Of a stretch of DNA of 64,000 nt, positions 27,036 through 38,962 are shown piece after piece. The stretch covers positions 10,754,725-10,818,724 of the forward strand of contig NC_083344.1 in NCBI RefSeq assembly GCF_019175385.1, written 5' to 3'. The position numbers were made by a program, and so were the translations under genes. The notes under the pieces were generated by a model, which did no database searches, had not been told where the DNA came from, and worked only from the letters and a program-made list of their open reading frames with translations. The stretch is from Lycium barbarum. Taxonomy: Eukaryota > Streptophyta > Magnoliopsida > Solanales > Solanaceae. Position 1 is the stretch's first letter, and each line of letters opens with the position of its first letter.

Positions 27036-29468
27036 TGTCACGACCCAACCCCATGGGCCATGACCAGTGCCCGAGATGGACACTCGTATACGTACCTGTT
27101 AAACATAGTCAGGCTGACACTATATACAATATAGGAATTGACAAAGATCCAAACGTTCACAATGTCACATATCATGATAATCTGTCTCCTGAGGAGTCAC
27201 AACCAATCACATCGTAATAAAATACGAAGCCGACAAGGCTGCCACTATATATCGTTATAAAACGCAAGCCGACAAGGCTGCCATAACTTGTCAATACCAT
27301 ACATAGGCCGACAAGGCTATCACAACATGTGAATACTATACATAAGCCGACAAGGCCATCACAACATGTCAATACCATACGTAAGCCATATAGACACGGC
27401 TGAACAAAACTTATACATAACCCACACATATGTCTACAGACCTCTAAGAGTATCGATAGCGAAATATGACGGGACAAGGCACCGTCGTACCCCTGGATAA
27501 ACATGTATATATACAGCAAAAGATCTGTACCAAAAGTCCAAGCTCCGGAACAATGGATCTCTCCAAGACAGCTGAGTGCAAATCCTAAGCTGGAGGATCG
27601 CCAAATCGAGTATCTATACCTGTGGGCATGAAACGCAGCCCCCCGAAGAAAGGGGGTCAGTACGGAATATGTACTGAGTATATAAAGCATAAGAACATCA
27701 AGTACAGATGAATCATGAAACCCAGCCTCAATAATAGAATGCATCTGTGGCTAACATCTGAGAATATCTGCATAACTCTATATGACAGAAACTGACTCTA
27801 CGGCGTATGATAGTCATAGATTACAATATAACTGATAGTGCTGTGGAACGTACAACCCTATCCATATATAATATAATATGTTAGTGCCGAGGAACGGATG
27901 GCCCGATCCATATATATATAATATGTTAGTGCCGAGGAACGTACAGCCCGATCCATATACAATATAGTATGTTAGTGCCGAGGAACGTACGACCCGATCC
28001 ATATATAATATAATATGTTAGTGCTGAGGAACGTACGGCCCGATCCATATATAATATAATATGTTAGTGCCGAGGAACGTACGACCCGATCCATATATAA
28101 TATAATATGTTAGTGCCGAGCAACGTACGGCCCGATCCATATATAATATAATATGTATAAATGCATGCAAAACTCGGAAAAAGATACTCTGAATCCTTCT
28201 AGTGACATGAGAGGCTAATATGAAAAGTCTCTGGAAGTTATGGATATAAAACATAGGAGGCCAACGATACAAATATCTTTACACTCTCTAAGAATAGAGT
28301 CTTTGGAACTCGCTTGCTCACTGTGTTCGTACATATGATAAGGATCATGCCAAAAAGAAAGAAAGGATAACTTTACATACCTGTTATAGGTTATTCGTAA
28401 TCACGTTCGCTTCGTCGCCCCCTTAGCCTATTTAATATAAAAGTAACGCTATCATTAGTAAACTATACTTCCTAGCTCATAAATCTGTAACCAATCACCT
28501 ATAGGACTCATTCTTTAACTTATACTTTCTTGATTAGGGTTTTCATTAGTTAAGGACTTAACGGAAATCGGGCAGCATTTCCCCTATATATTCGCCTAAC
28601 CCGAATTTCCAATTATCCTTCTGTTATCACAGAAATACCAACAATGACAGCAATAGAGATATGCATACAAATTCTTACAATTCAGCCCATAAACAATTCT
28701 AACAATCCAGCAACCCTTCTTAATCCTTTTCAACCCACAATTTCATATAACAACGATTTCATGCATTTTCTTACTTCCATTTTCGTCCAATCCAATTTTA
28801 ATTCTTCCATCACAACACTATTAATACAATTACACCACAAAATAAGAAAATCTTACCTAAATTTTCTCGGAGGAATTTCTACACTTAATTGCTCCAATTT
28901 CACAATTTCTTCTTCCTCAATTCAATATTCAATGTTGCTATCACCTCCTTGAACTTGTAATTCACTTGAAACTTGATCAAAATATTCAACAAACAAATTT
29001 TTCTCCATCACTATGGATGGCCGAGAGCAGCCATGGAAGTTTTAATTTTTGTTTTCCTAACTTGATTTTTGGTAAAATGAATTCAAGTGTTGATTCCTTC
29101 ATTTGCCAATTGTTTATATATGGCTCCCCATGTATTTCCACGTCCACCCCCTCTAATGACTCACCAAAATATTTTGTTGAATTGTTATTATTATTTAAAA
29201 AAAAAAACTAAAACGGGTGGGGCCCACACATAGTAATTAAGTTAATTAATTTTAATTAATCACTAATTTTTACTTAATAATTTAATCACAATTAATTAGT
29301 CCCTAATCTCTAATAATATTCCTACACTAAATAAAATTATAAACAATTTGTGTACTAATTAAAATTGAAAATTAAAAGTTCCTATTTCGTATCCGAAAAT
29401 AGTCCCGTCTTTAACTTAGGTCGATTAGTTTGCGAATAATTCGACGTATAAAAATACGGGATATAACA
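27036..29468 (-). mobile_element. Solo LTR G (Tekay-like), minus strand, in integrase of element A
   Basis: On the plus strand it begins TGTCACGACCC and ends ATATAACA; read on the minus strand it begins TGTTATATCCCG and ends GGGTCGTGACA like the other Tekay LTRs. A perfect five-base target duplication ATTCA flanks it (27031-27035 and 29469-29473) and the integrase reading continues on both sides. Length 2433 bp. It holds a seven-copy 46-bp tandem array and the TCAGTAC/GTACTGA hairpin (27657-27677). There is no internal region, so it is a recombination remnant. Part of 28600-29460 is AT-rich with no other feature seen. Confidence 0.93.
27838..28160 (-). repeat. 46-bp tandem repeat, seven copies, in solo LTR G
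   Basis: Units run from GTGCCGAGGAACGTACGGCC through CGATCCATATATAATATAATATGTTA, with a period of 46 bp and one unit shortened. Copies in the middle are nearly identical and the first and last are more divergent, the usual pattern of unequal exchange. Confidence 0.92.
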
Positions 29469-29473
29469 ATTCA

Positions 29474-30317
29474 GACTCTCGAGGATATGCTACGGGCATA
29501 TATGTTAGATTTCGGAGGTAGTTGGGATAATCACTTACCGCTTATAGAGTTATTTTATAACAATAGTTATTATTCCAGCATCGAAATGACCCCGTATGAG
29601 TCTTTATATGGGCGCAAGTGTAGATCACCAGTTGGGTGGTTTGAAGTGGGAGAAACTAAGCTAATAGGGCTATACTTGATCCAACAAGCCATGGAAAAGG
29701 TCAAACTTATTCAGGATCGATTATTAACAGCTCAAAGTCGTTAGAAATCTTATGCAAATAATCGCCAATGAGACTTAGAGTTCCAAGTGAATGACTGGGT
29801 ATTCTTGAAGGTGTCACCGATGAAAGGTGTCATGAGATTTGGTAAAAAGGGAAAGCTTAACTCTCGGTATATTAGGCCTTACAAGATTGTACGCAAGGTA
29901 GGCCAGGTGGCTTATGAGTTAGATCTACCTCCGGACTTGGAGTCGGTCCACCCAATTTTTCATGTGTCAATGCTTTGCAAGTACATTGGATATCCTTCAA
30001 AAAATTTACCTATGGATGATATCCAGATCACCGAGCAATTATCTTACAAAGAAATTCCCAATGCGATTCTAGATAGACAAGTTTGGAGACACAGGACTAA
30101 AGATGTAGCTTCAGTTAAAGTTCTATGGAGAAACAATAATAGAGAAGAAATGACTTGGGAAGCTGAGGAAGGTATGAGGTTCAGGTATCCACATTTGTTT
30201 CCACTCCTAGAGGAGGTTCAGATAGAGCCGCCATTATCTTTAGGTACAAAATGCTTTCTTTATACGATTTCTTGGTTGTGTGTGGCCATTATTGTTGTTG
30301 ATATTGTAGCCCTGTGA
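29474..30317 (+). pseudogene. Element A integrase C-terminus with chromodomain
   Basis: Resumes at [26 protein letters not shown], followed by [23 protein letters not shown], a TAG near 29742, then GDW-like [23 protein letters not shown] and the GPY/F region (here RYIRPYKIVRKV, so glycine is replaced by arginine). The end, [35 protein letters not shown] (split here across the whole motif), is a chromodomain of the kind that defines chromoviruses of the Tekay/Del clade and targets insertion to heterochromatin. The final ORF stops at 30315-30317. Confidence 0.9.
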
Positions 30318-30409
30318 GACGTTGCAATTTTTGGGTTGTTGCAACAGGATGATAGTGGCATATTACAGGGGAAATTCTAGCGAAATTTTTATAGAATCCC
30401 TAAGAGTCT

Positions 30410-30445
30410 AACATTCGAGGACGAATGTTCCTAAAGGGGAAGGAA
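30410..30445 (+). promoter_or_regulatory. AGGA-loop hairpin and polypurine tract of element A
   Basis: AACATTCG-AGGA-CGAATGTT at 30410-30429 is a perfect eight-base-pair hairpin, followed by AAAGGGGAAGGAA (about 30433-30445) and the LTR at 30446. The 3' untranslated stretch 30318-30409 matches D. Confidence 0.87.
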
Positions 30446-30677
30446 TGTTACATCAAGGAAATTTCATGTCGTTTACATTATGAGTAAACTAACACAAGCC
30501 TAAAGTGGACATGAATCCATTATAAGTTTAAGGAGGGTATTTTATAACTCTAAGTGTGTACCTTAAGGTTTTGTAGTCATATGAATCAGCGGAAGTATGT
30601 TCGTTGAAGAAATTTTAATTTGAGTCATGTTTTGGGATGATTTCGTATCATTTGAGTTATACATTTCTTAGAACTAC
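30446..30677 (+). repeat. 3' LTR of element A, left part
   Basis: Begins TGTTACATC. Cut by element C after the ACTAC at 30673-30677, which is one copy of C's target duplication. Confidence 0.9.
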
Positions 30678-31891
30678 TGATAACGTCCAAATCCACTCCT
30701 CAAAGACAAAGTGTACACGGTCGTATGCAATATAATTTACCCAACTATGAGTCGGGGTCGATCCCACAAGGAATAATATACTAGGCGATTTAAACAAGTA
30801 AGGAATTATCACTTTCTATGCTAAGCCAAACACTTGATAATATTTTGATTTTAAGAAAATTATAACTAATGCAAAAATGTAAACTAATCTAGAAAGCGAA
30901 TAAAATGATCAATGGCCACAAGCATGGATACAAAGAAGTCTCAAGTAACGATCCAATGTAGTTTATGATTTTACAACTAAGAGCGGGTTTATGTTAATAG
31001 ATAATGATTTCTAAAATCTCATTGAAAGTCTTCCAACCAAATCAATGAATTTCACTCTAAGATTTTCCAAGCCTTAGAGTGTGATATCAAGCACAACCAA
31101 TTGAATCTCAAGTAACTTTCCTATTCCTAGCTCAAGTTATTAGATAGGTTTAATGACCCAGATTCTTGTTAATTAATCTTTCCCAACCTAGATTTCCTCT
31201 TCCGAGCTCAATCAAAGTAAATGGGCGAGTCTTAGGGTTAGCTAATCCCTTAAGAAACATTAAAGAACAAGATTAATTAAATCAACAAAGACTCACTTCA
31301 ATAACAATAAAAATCATTCAATACATAAGAGAAACAAGAGTTTCATCCAACACTTTAATCATACAATATTTCCATAAACAAGATTCAAGTGAAGAAAATA
31401 AATACTACACACTTAGATATACAATACAAGGCAAGGAATTGAAGAAATGAATTAAAGGTTTAAGAAATGCTCAACCAAATCTTCAAATCTTCAACCCCAA
31501 AGTGTGGTGTAGGAACCTAGTCTCCAAAACTTGTATGAAATGGCCAAAGATAATGTTTTACAAACCCTAAAGAGTATTTATAACATTCCAAAACGGGGAC
31601 AAAAATGCCCTGCGTGTAGCACATGCTGCAGCAAGTGCTACTCGCAAGCACAACATGCTGCAGCAAGTGCTACTCGCAGATGCTGCATGCATAGCATGCT
31701 GCAGCAGCCAGCATGTGCTGCCAGAAAGTGCTGATTGTTCTATTTTTGCTTCGTTTTGCTCCGTTATGCTCTCCGGGCATCTTAACTTACAAAACGACAT
31801 AAATACACAAAAAGTAACAGCAAAAGTGCTTGAAGAGTCACAAAAGCCTAAGGAATTAGCATCGAATATCCCGTAATTTCGCGGCACATCA
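30678..31891 (-). repeat. 3' LTR of element C
   Basis: Plus-strand TGATAACGTCC to CACATCA. Near its right side (31610-31730) is an imperfect tandem of TGCTGCAGCAAGTGCTACTC-type units. Confidence 0.9.
31610..31730 (-). repeat. Tandem TGCTGCAGCA units in element C LTR
   Basis: Three to four units of about 32-40 bp containing GCTGCAGC palindromes and CTACTCGCA. The counterpart in the other LTR is about 36100-36205 and differs in unit number and order. Confidence 0.78.
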
Positions 31892-31910
31892 ACACCCTCA
31901 ACTTAAAGTC

Positions 31911-31930
31911 TTTGCTTGTCCTCAAGCAAA
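31911..31930 (-). promoter_or_regulatory. Pre-LTR hairpin with AGGA loop, element C
   Basis: On the minus strand TTTGCTTG-AGGA-CAAGCAAA, a perfect eight-base-pair stem, 19 nt from the LTR at 31891. The loop matches the Tekay and B/F hairpins although this is a different lineage and a wholly different stem. Confidence 0.85.
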
Positions 31931-33701
31931 ACAAAACTAAAATCTCAATGAGGATCCACCAATGCAAGCTTAAGTAGTGCTACTATCATTTTCAAAGAAC
32001 ATTCTTCAACTAAGCACAACCCTCATGACTTTGGTTGGTACCGACAATTAGGCTACAAGCACGTGAAACTTCAACCAAATAACTCCCTCATTTCAAAATA
32101 CAATTTCAAGAATGCAATAGAAATTCAAAACAATCAAGCAACAACACTCAAGCCTCAATAAGTGACTCAAAACCACTAGCTTACTAGATGTGCCTAGTTG
32201 ACTCAACTTGGAACTTTTCAACATTGCCAATCTATCTTAATTCATATGCCCTCACAAGAAAGAAAGTCCCAAAATCACTATATTCATAACAACAACAACA
32301 CGGGGGACATAAACACAAAGTCACTCACACTCAACAAAGAAATTCTAGTGCTAACAAATATCACACCATAAGCTTGCCCTTATTTTAAATCATCACTAAC
32401 TCAAGAATATTCGGTTGAAGATCACATAGAGACTTTTTAAGCTTGTAATGTGGGCTTAGGGAAGGGTAGGATAAGTATTTGGGATACAAGTGACTACACC
32501 CTCCTTGAACACTACACAATGCCTTTTGTCCACTTTCCTCTACATTTCAAAACATCACTTCTTCCTTTGCATACTAGTTTCCCCAATAATTCCAACTTCT
32601 TTTTGTGCAACCATTTTCTTGATTTCAATTTTTTTTTTCACAAAGATACATTTCTTTTGCACAAAAAGTTTGCAACCTTTTTGTATTTTTCAAATTTTCT
32701 TCATTTCTTTTCACTTTTCCGCAACATCAATCTTCACCACTTCTCAAGCAACACTAACACTCCCAACTTAGGTTTTTGGCCTCAAATTCACAATTTAACG
32801 TTCAAAGAGGAAAAGGTTCAAAAGAGAGAATTTCGTCAAGAAGGGTAAAGGCTTTTAATGTGGCAATCAAAGGAAAGGTCATAGGCTCAAATGGGGTTAC
32901 TAGTGATATTATTTATGCAATGGCAGGCTAGAAAGGCTAAAGAGGCTTTTTCAAAAATCACAAAGATAGCCCAAGGTCATCTGTCCAACCAACATAATCA
33001 AAATTAGCATTGAAATACTAACCGGGCAAGTTCTAGATGATAAAAGTAAGCACAAGAATTATTCAACAAACACTCACCACACATGGCATATGAACTAGTC
33101 AAGATGGAGCAATTTCACTTCCTAAGCCAGAACAACTAGAGCAATATCTCATAATCCAAAGTAAACCTAACTAATAGGTAAAGAGTCACCAAATGACCTA
33201 AAAAGTTGTCACAAAGGTCATTCTTTCCTATGCACCTTGCTTTTTAACTTTCACAAAAAAATTGGAGGGTATTCGCATTTCAACGTTTCACATGCAAGAG
33301 ACTAACTCTATTAGTACCAAACAAGCCAAGAGTTTCCATATTTTTCCTCAAAGGAGCACCTACACCTAAACTATAAGACTAATTAAAAAAGCTAAGAAAG
33401 AAAATAAAATAATAAAAGTGACTAATCCACAACATGCCAACAAAACAAAATCTTCAAAAATTTGACAAAGTTCCATTTGAAACAATGTCTATTCACAACC
33501 ACACCAACAGTGACAAAACAAGCCCGGCAAGGGCACACAATATCCATACATAAGACAAAAGCCCGGCAAGGGAACAAATCAAGCACAACTAAAATATAAT
33601 GTGCTACCACATGCCACCCCCAACTACAAACATTGCAGTGTCCTCACTGCACATAATCAAAACAAAACATAAAATAGTTTGAGGGAAAATAAAAAAAAAT
33701 T

Positions 33702-33826
33702 CAGCACCTGCGACTCGCAGGCATGACCTGCGGTTCGCAGGTGATGTCACCTGATTTTTTTTTTCTTTTACTGTCAGCACCTGCGAAACGCAGGCATAAC
33801 CTACGAATCGCAGGTGATGTCACCTG
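33702..33826. repeat. Two palindromic CACCTGCG/CGCAGGTG blocks in element C
   Basis: Blocks at 33702-33753 and 33775-33826. Each contains a CAGCACCTGCGA arm and a TCGCAGGTGATGTCACCTG arm, so each can fold on itself, and the two blocks are tandem copies. The ACTCGCAG core recurs in the LTR tandem repeats of the same element. Confidence 0.75.
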
Positions 33827-34045
33827 AAAACTCTTTTCAATAGCAACTACTGGTTTGGGGCTGCTCTGAAAACCCAACCTGCTCAAAACAACTCCAAAAA
33901 TTCTAAAACTTTGTGGATTAGTCAAAAATAATATACTAAGCTATTCCAAAAAAGAAAATTTCAAAAATGACTTAAAATTTTGAAAACGATGGGTTGTCTC
34001 CCACCAAGCGCTTAATTTAACGTCGCGGCACGATGATTGCCAACT

Positions 34046-35014
34046 TTACCGCTTTTCTCGCCATTTGGAGCTTATGAATTGGGCATCCAACTTGGACTCA
34101 AGTTTGTGACTACGAGCGGTGGGGGGTGGTAAGTAGATGAACAAGTCAAACGTTAATTTCTTCAGTTTCCACTTCTTGGCTTTCAAATGAGGAATGTCAT
34201 TTTGCCTTCTTACTCTTTCGAAGTGCAAGATGTAAGGCACTTGTCTTTCTTCTTCACCATCCAACATGGATGTATGTGGCTCAATTCCCATATCACCATA
34301 CAAATCCAATGTTGAAAAATGCTTGGAGTGAGACTTCAACCTCCCAATTTGCAAAGTTTTCCGGATTTTGACATTCTCATTTTCCCCCAAATTAGAGTCA
34401 ACTTCCACCATTTTTCTCAAGACAACGGTTGACTCTAATTTCTTTTCTTCTTTGGCATCTCTAATGAAAATGGATTCGGTTGGAGGATGTTCAATTCTTG
34501 ATTCCTCTTTTTCATGATTGGCCTCCAACATGGGCATTCTCTTCTCATATTGAGCATTTGAGAATTCTTCTTGATTTTGTTCAAATGCCCATGGAGGATT
34601 TTTGTCTTTAATCATCAAGCCATTTTGGAGACTAGTTTCCAAGTACTCCTCCATGACTTTTTGCTTTTCATTTCCTCCTTCAAGTAGGCATTCCATCATG
34701 CGCTTGAACTCTCCATTTTGACTATTCTCAACTTCTTCCACTTCCCTTTCCCTATCATTGTCACAATAAAAAGTAGAATCGTCATAGTGGGGGTTCGAGG
34801 AAGGGACGGAAAAATAATTACAATTAGCCCAATGGCCATTTTGACCGCCACATCTATCACATATGCTCCACTCATGGGTTCGAGATTGTGTGCAAAATCC
34901 TCTCCCGGGAGACTTTAAACAAGTTTTCCAAGAGTGGGGTCCTCCACAATAAGGACAAGGGTCATCAAAGTATGAACAACTACCATCCGACCCATTTTCA
35001 TGGAATGATGCCAT
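34046..35014 (-). CDS. gag-like protein of element C with cysteine-rich N-terminus
   Basis: A 322-codon open frame, the only sizeable one in element C, starting 136 bp inside the 5' LTR and primer site as a gag would. The first 60 residues hold cysteine clusters: CPYCGGPHSWKTC (residues about 19-31), then a CXXC (ICDRCGG) and a HWANC, compatible with zinc-binding fingers. The middle is acidic and glutamate-rich (about 90-225) and may be coiled. The C-terminal 90 residues are basic (KAKKWKLKKL). No protease or polymerase follows. An RNA-binding gag-derived role is inference; I cannot name the family. The frame is intact. Confidence 0.6.
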   Translation of the reverse strand: MASFHENGSDGSCSYFDDPCPYCGGPHSWKTCLKSPGRGFCTQSRTHEWSICDRCGGQNGHWANCNYFSVPSSNPHYDDSTFYCDNDREREVEEVENSQNGEFKRMMECLLEGGNEKQKVMEEYLETSLQNGLMIKDKNPPWAFEQNQEEFSNAQYEKRMPMLEANHEKEESRIEHPPTESIFIRDAKEEKKLESTVVLRKMVEVDSNLGENENVKIRKTLQIGRLKSHSKHFSTLDLYGDMGIEPHTSMLDGEEERQVPYILHFERVRRQNDIPHLKAKKWKLKKLTFDLFIYLPPPTARSHKLESKLDAQFISSKWREKR

Positions 35015-35128
35015 TTTTTTTTATATAAAAAATCAAATAAAGAAACAAAACAACAACACAAATATTCACAAGTTTGGACCAAAGCAAGCAAGCTCAAATC
35101 CCAAACTAACTCAAACACGCCAAATTGT

Positions 35129-35146
35129 TCCCCGGCAGCGGCGCCA
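35129..35146 (-). other. Primer binding site of element C (Athila/Tat type)
   Basis: Minus strand TGGCGCCGCTGCCGGGGA, three bases after the LTR end. This is close to the TGGCGCCGTTGCCGGGGA-type site usual in Athila-like elements, and unlike the iMet sites of all other elements in the window. Confidence 0.85.
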
Positions 35147-35149
35147 AAA

Positions 35150-36361
35150 TGGATAACGTCCAAATTCCCTCCTCAAACAGAAAGTGTACACGATCGTATG
35201 CAATATAATTTACCCAACTATGAGTCAGGGTCGATCCCACAGGGAACAATATACTAGGCGATTTAAACAAGTAAGGAATTATCACTTTCTACGCTAAGCC
35301 AAACACTTGATAATATTTTGATTTTAAGAAAATTATAACTAATGCAAAAATGTAAACTAATCTAGAAAGCGAATAAAATGATCAATGGCCACAAGCATGG
35401 ATACAAGGAACTCTCAAGTAACAATCCAATGTAGTTTATGATTTTACAACTAAGAGCGGGTTTATGTTACTAGATAATGGTTTCTAAAATCTCATTGAAA
35501 GTCTTCCAACCAAATCAATGAATTTCACTCTAAGCTTTTCCAAGCCTTAGAGTGTGATATCAAGCACAACCAATTGAATCTCAAGTAAATTTCCTATTCC
35601 TAGCTCAACTTATTAGATGGGTTTAATGACCCAAATTCTTGTTAATTAATCTTTCCTAACCTAGATTTCCTCTTCCGAGCTCAATCAAAGTAAATGGGTG
35701 AGTCTTAGGGTTAGCTAATCCCTTAAGAAACATTAAAGAACAAGATTAATTAAATCAACAAAGACCCACTTCAATAGCAATAAAAATCATTCAATACATA
35801 AGCAAAACAAGAGTTTCATCCAACACTTTAATCATAGAATATTTCCATAAACAAGATTCAAGTGAAGAAAATAAATATTACACACTTAGATATACAATAC
35901 AAAGCAAGGAACTGAAGAAATGAATTAAAGGTTTAAGAAATGCTCAACCAAATCTTCAAATCTTCAACCCCAAAGTGTGGTGCAGGAACCTAGTCTCCAA
36001 AACTTGTATGAAATGGCCAAAGATAATGTTTTACAAACCCTAAAGAGTATTTATAACATTCCAAAATGGGAACAAATTGTGGACAAAAATGTCCTGCGTG
36101 CAGCACATGCTGCAGCAAGTGCTACTCGCAGGCACAACATGCTGCAGCAAGTGCTACTCGCAGATGTTGCATGCACAACATGCTGCAGCAAGTGCTGGTA
36201 GCATGTGCTTCTAAAAAGTGCTGATTGATATATTTTGCTCCGTTTTGCTCTCCGAGCATCTTATCCTACAAAACGACATAAATACATAAAAATTAACAAC
36301 AAAAGTGCTTGAAGAGTCACAAAAACTTAAGGAATTAGCATCGTAATTTTGTAGCACATAA
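35150..36361 (-). repeat. 5' LTR of element C
   Basis: Near-identical to 30678-31891. It starts TGGATAACG (one added G against TGATAACG) and ends CACATAA (C-to-A change against CACATCA). Confidence 0.9.
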
Positions 36362-36366
36362 ACTAC

Positions 36367-38303
36367 CTTTATGGGGAGTTATAGGTCCCCTTATATTGTT
36401 AATGAAGTTTAATATAAGTGCCAAGAAGGTTCCATAAGGATTGGAGGTCAAACGAATCGAGAAGAACACTTTTTTCCAAAAATCGGAGTTCGTGGACCTG
36501 TTTGCTATCATAAACTGGCTGCAAACTCACCAAAAGGGCTGGCCTCACTTCCTAACCTCCTACCTAATGAGAGGAGGGGATATGCGGCGGCATATCCAAT
36601 ATACTGGGCCGCATCGCCACCGTAAATTGATGCAGGAGGCGACTTTTACCCATTTTAAATCCCAAAAATCACATTTTCATCTCAAACTCCCTCACTTATT
36701 TCCCCACATTATTAGAGGGTTATTGAAAGTTCTTGAAGGTTTCACAATACCCCAAAACCTTCCATACAATCAAGAGAGAAGATCAAACATCAAAACCTCA
36801 AGATAAATCCATGGAAGATGATGGTTCTTGCTTCTCTTTAAAGTTTTGATGAACTTGGCCTTGAAAGGAGTTGAGGAAGGTGAAGTTCCTATATTATAAG
36901 GTATGTTCTTCCTATTTACATGGTTGAGTTGATGTAAAGGTTTAGCATGGTTGATTTGATGTAAAGGTTTAGTAACTCTTGGAAAGGAAAAGAATTAAAG
37001 TGGAAAGTCATAAAGTGTTGAAGTGAAGAAAATGACTATGAGATGAACTTGAAAAGGAATTTTGGATAAATTTGAGATTAAATTGAATATAACTTCTTGA
37101 TTATGATATTGTGGATGTTGTTCTTGTTGTTTGGGAGTTGTTTTGTACTATGGATGAAGTCGATAAAATAGGAGAAGTGCTGCCCAAATTTCATTAGCTC
37201 GTCAATTATACTAGTTTGAACTTAAGAACGTTTTTAAGACATAATCTTAGTTTGAATTCTCTTGAATGTAGATTTTGCAGACTTTGGAGAAGAACGTTAA
37301 GTAAATAAGAAGACGTAAAGGTATGTTCACGCTAACCCTTTCTTTCCAAAGGCATGATTTCCTTATTGTGAATCCATCTAAGATATTTGTAACGTCCTAC
37401 TCCTAAAAAATGCTAGAAGCTCATGACTTTCAAGATTCTTAATATATTATTGATAAAAGATCTTCATAGTTATGATGATAATGATGACGATGATGATGGT
37501 GATTCCATAATAGAAATCGAGTGTTTACCGACCTTATGTCACCTCGATAGAGTTGTAATGTGTCCTTTGGATACTCATGTATGTCATATATGTGTATAGC
37601 TATTTTGTGATACCAAACTTATATGTCTAGTATGATATCTATTGCACGCACACCACTGTAGTTGGGTATGGACAACACTGATTTTTGATATGGTCGGGTA
37701 TGGATAATACCGATCCTTGCTGTGGCCGGGTATGGTATCACTATATGTATATGTATGAAATGTTTCTTTAGAGAAAGGTTAAGTATGTATGACAATCGTC
37801 TTAAGAGGTGTTATGAGGTATAAGTTGTTCTCTTTATTTTATGTTATCTTTATGCGTTCATCATGTTACTATCCATGCCTTACATACTCAGTACATTGTT
37901 CGTACTGACATCCTTTTGTTTGTGGACGTTGCGTTCATGCCCGTAGGTAGACAGGGAGGCAAACCAAATCTTTAGGCTGCTTCGTTAGTAATTGCATAGA
38001 AGTGCTCCATTTGATCCGGAGCTGCAGTAGTTGGTATTATTCTTTTGTGTACATATATGGGCATGGCGGGATCCTGTCCCGTCTTTATGATATTACATAC
38101 TCCATGTAGAGGTTCGTAGACAGATGTACATAGGTAGATATCCCATAACCTTATTGGTCTATATTTTTTTTATATCATTTTGGTTCGTGGTAATTATGAG
38201 TTAGCCATGTGGCTCACCCAGATGTGATTATGAGAATATGTGAAGAGGTGCTCGGTAGGTTAGCTTCGGGTGCCCGTCATGGCCCTCTGGTTGGATCGTG
38301 ACA
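36367..38303 (+). repeat. 3' LTR of element A, right part
   Basis: Continues the LTR after element C and ends GGATCGTGACA at 38303. Aligns with 1-1770 from 36596 onward. CAGTAC hairpin at 37889-37908. Its right edge abuts the middle of an F-family LTR. Confidence 0.9.
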
Positions 38304-38962
38304 TATTGCCTTAGGTTGGACCCTGTTGTGTGTTTGGAGCTAGCCTCCCCGTTGCGTTGTGATTGATTGTTCTATTATGTTGGCTTGATGCCATGTGTTA
38401 TTAGTAGATATTGGATGTTGTCTTTCCATCTTGATTATGATATTGCTGGCGTACCCACTGTTGGTACTTGTGACTTGATATAGTGTTGGAGTACCCATTA
38501 CTGGTACTTGTGATTTGAAAATATTGTTGGTGTCCCCATTGTTGGTACTTGTGATATTGAGCACGATCATTGATGTTGATACATGCATTGCACGCACTCT
38601 CATTCTTTATGATATATGGTTGAGATACTGATGACACTTGATGAAACATTGTGATGAGCTTGGCTCCGTTTTTAAATGAGAGTGATGTAAGAGTCCGATA
38701 TCCGATGATTAATTCCGGAATCGTGAATTGAGTGAGTGCATGGACTCCGCGGGTCTCCCAGGGTGGTGCCAGTTAGAACCCCCCGGGGGCAAAGATTAAG
38801 GTCCTGTCTGTCTGTTGGGCAAAGATCCGCGACGGGTGACACTTAGACTTCGTGAGTCACCTTGAGTTATGCTACCGAGATGTCCATATTTTTGTCCGAA
38901 GTACATGTGTACACAACATTTGCATTACATTACATTGCATTGCATGCATACATTATTGCATT
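38304..38962 (+). repeat. 5' LTR of element F, middle segment
   Basis: Aligns with solo LTR positions from about 3232 (TATTGCCTTAGGTTGG). The left 1.2 kb of this LTR must lie beyond the left end of the window because element A is inserted here. It contains the GTACC/GGTAC units (38450-38560). Element E is inserted at its right edge. Confidence 0.85.

Larger units (their letters stand above)
31892..34045 (-). other. Internal non-coding region of element C
   Basis: No conserved protein is readable. At its left end lies the pre-LTR hairpin (31911-31930) and the short purine-rich segment that precedes the LTR on the minus strand. Near 33702-33826 are two copies of a palindromic CACCTGCG...CGCAGGTG block. 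The rest is A/C-rich on the plus strand and holds nothing I recognise. Confidence 0.7.
30678..36361 (-). mobile_element. Element C: non-autonomous LTR element with Athila/Tat-type primer site, minus strand
   Basis: LTRs at 30678-31891 (3' LTR in element orientation) and 35150-36361 (5' LTR), about 1.21 kb each and very similar. A perfect target duplication ACTAC flanks it (30673-30677 and 36362-36366). On the minus strand the LTR starts TGATGTGCC and ends CGTTATCA. The 3258-bp internal region carries one gag-like ORF and no pol. The primer site is not iMet but the TGGCGCC type found in Athila/Tat lineages. It is a non-autonomous element of an Athila/Tat-like lineage; the lineage is inferred from the primer site and the 3' end only. 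Confidence 0.88.

Noticed and set aside
27172..27744. A 190-codon minus-strand ORF
   Set aside because: It lies wholly inside solo LTR G, has no family resemblance, and equivalent LTR positions in D and E have no matching frame.
31531..31876. Cysteine- and alanine-rich ORFs on both strands
   Set aside because: Translations of the TGCTGCAGCA tandem repeat in the element C LTR; the unit order changes between LTR copies.
34718..34918. Plus-strand ORF over the element C gag-like region
   Set aside because: Shadow of the 322-codon minus-strand frame.
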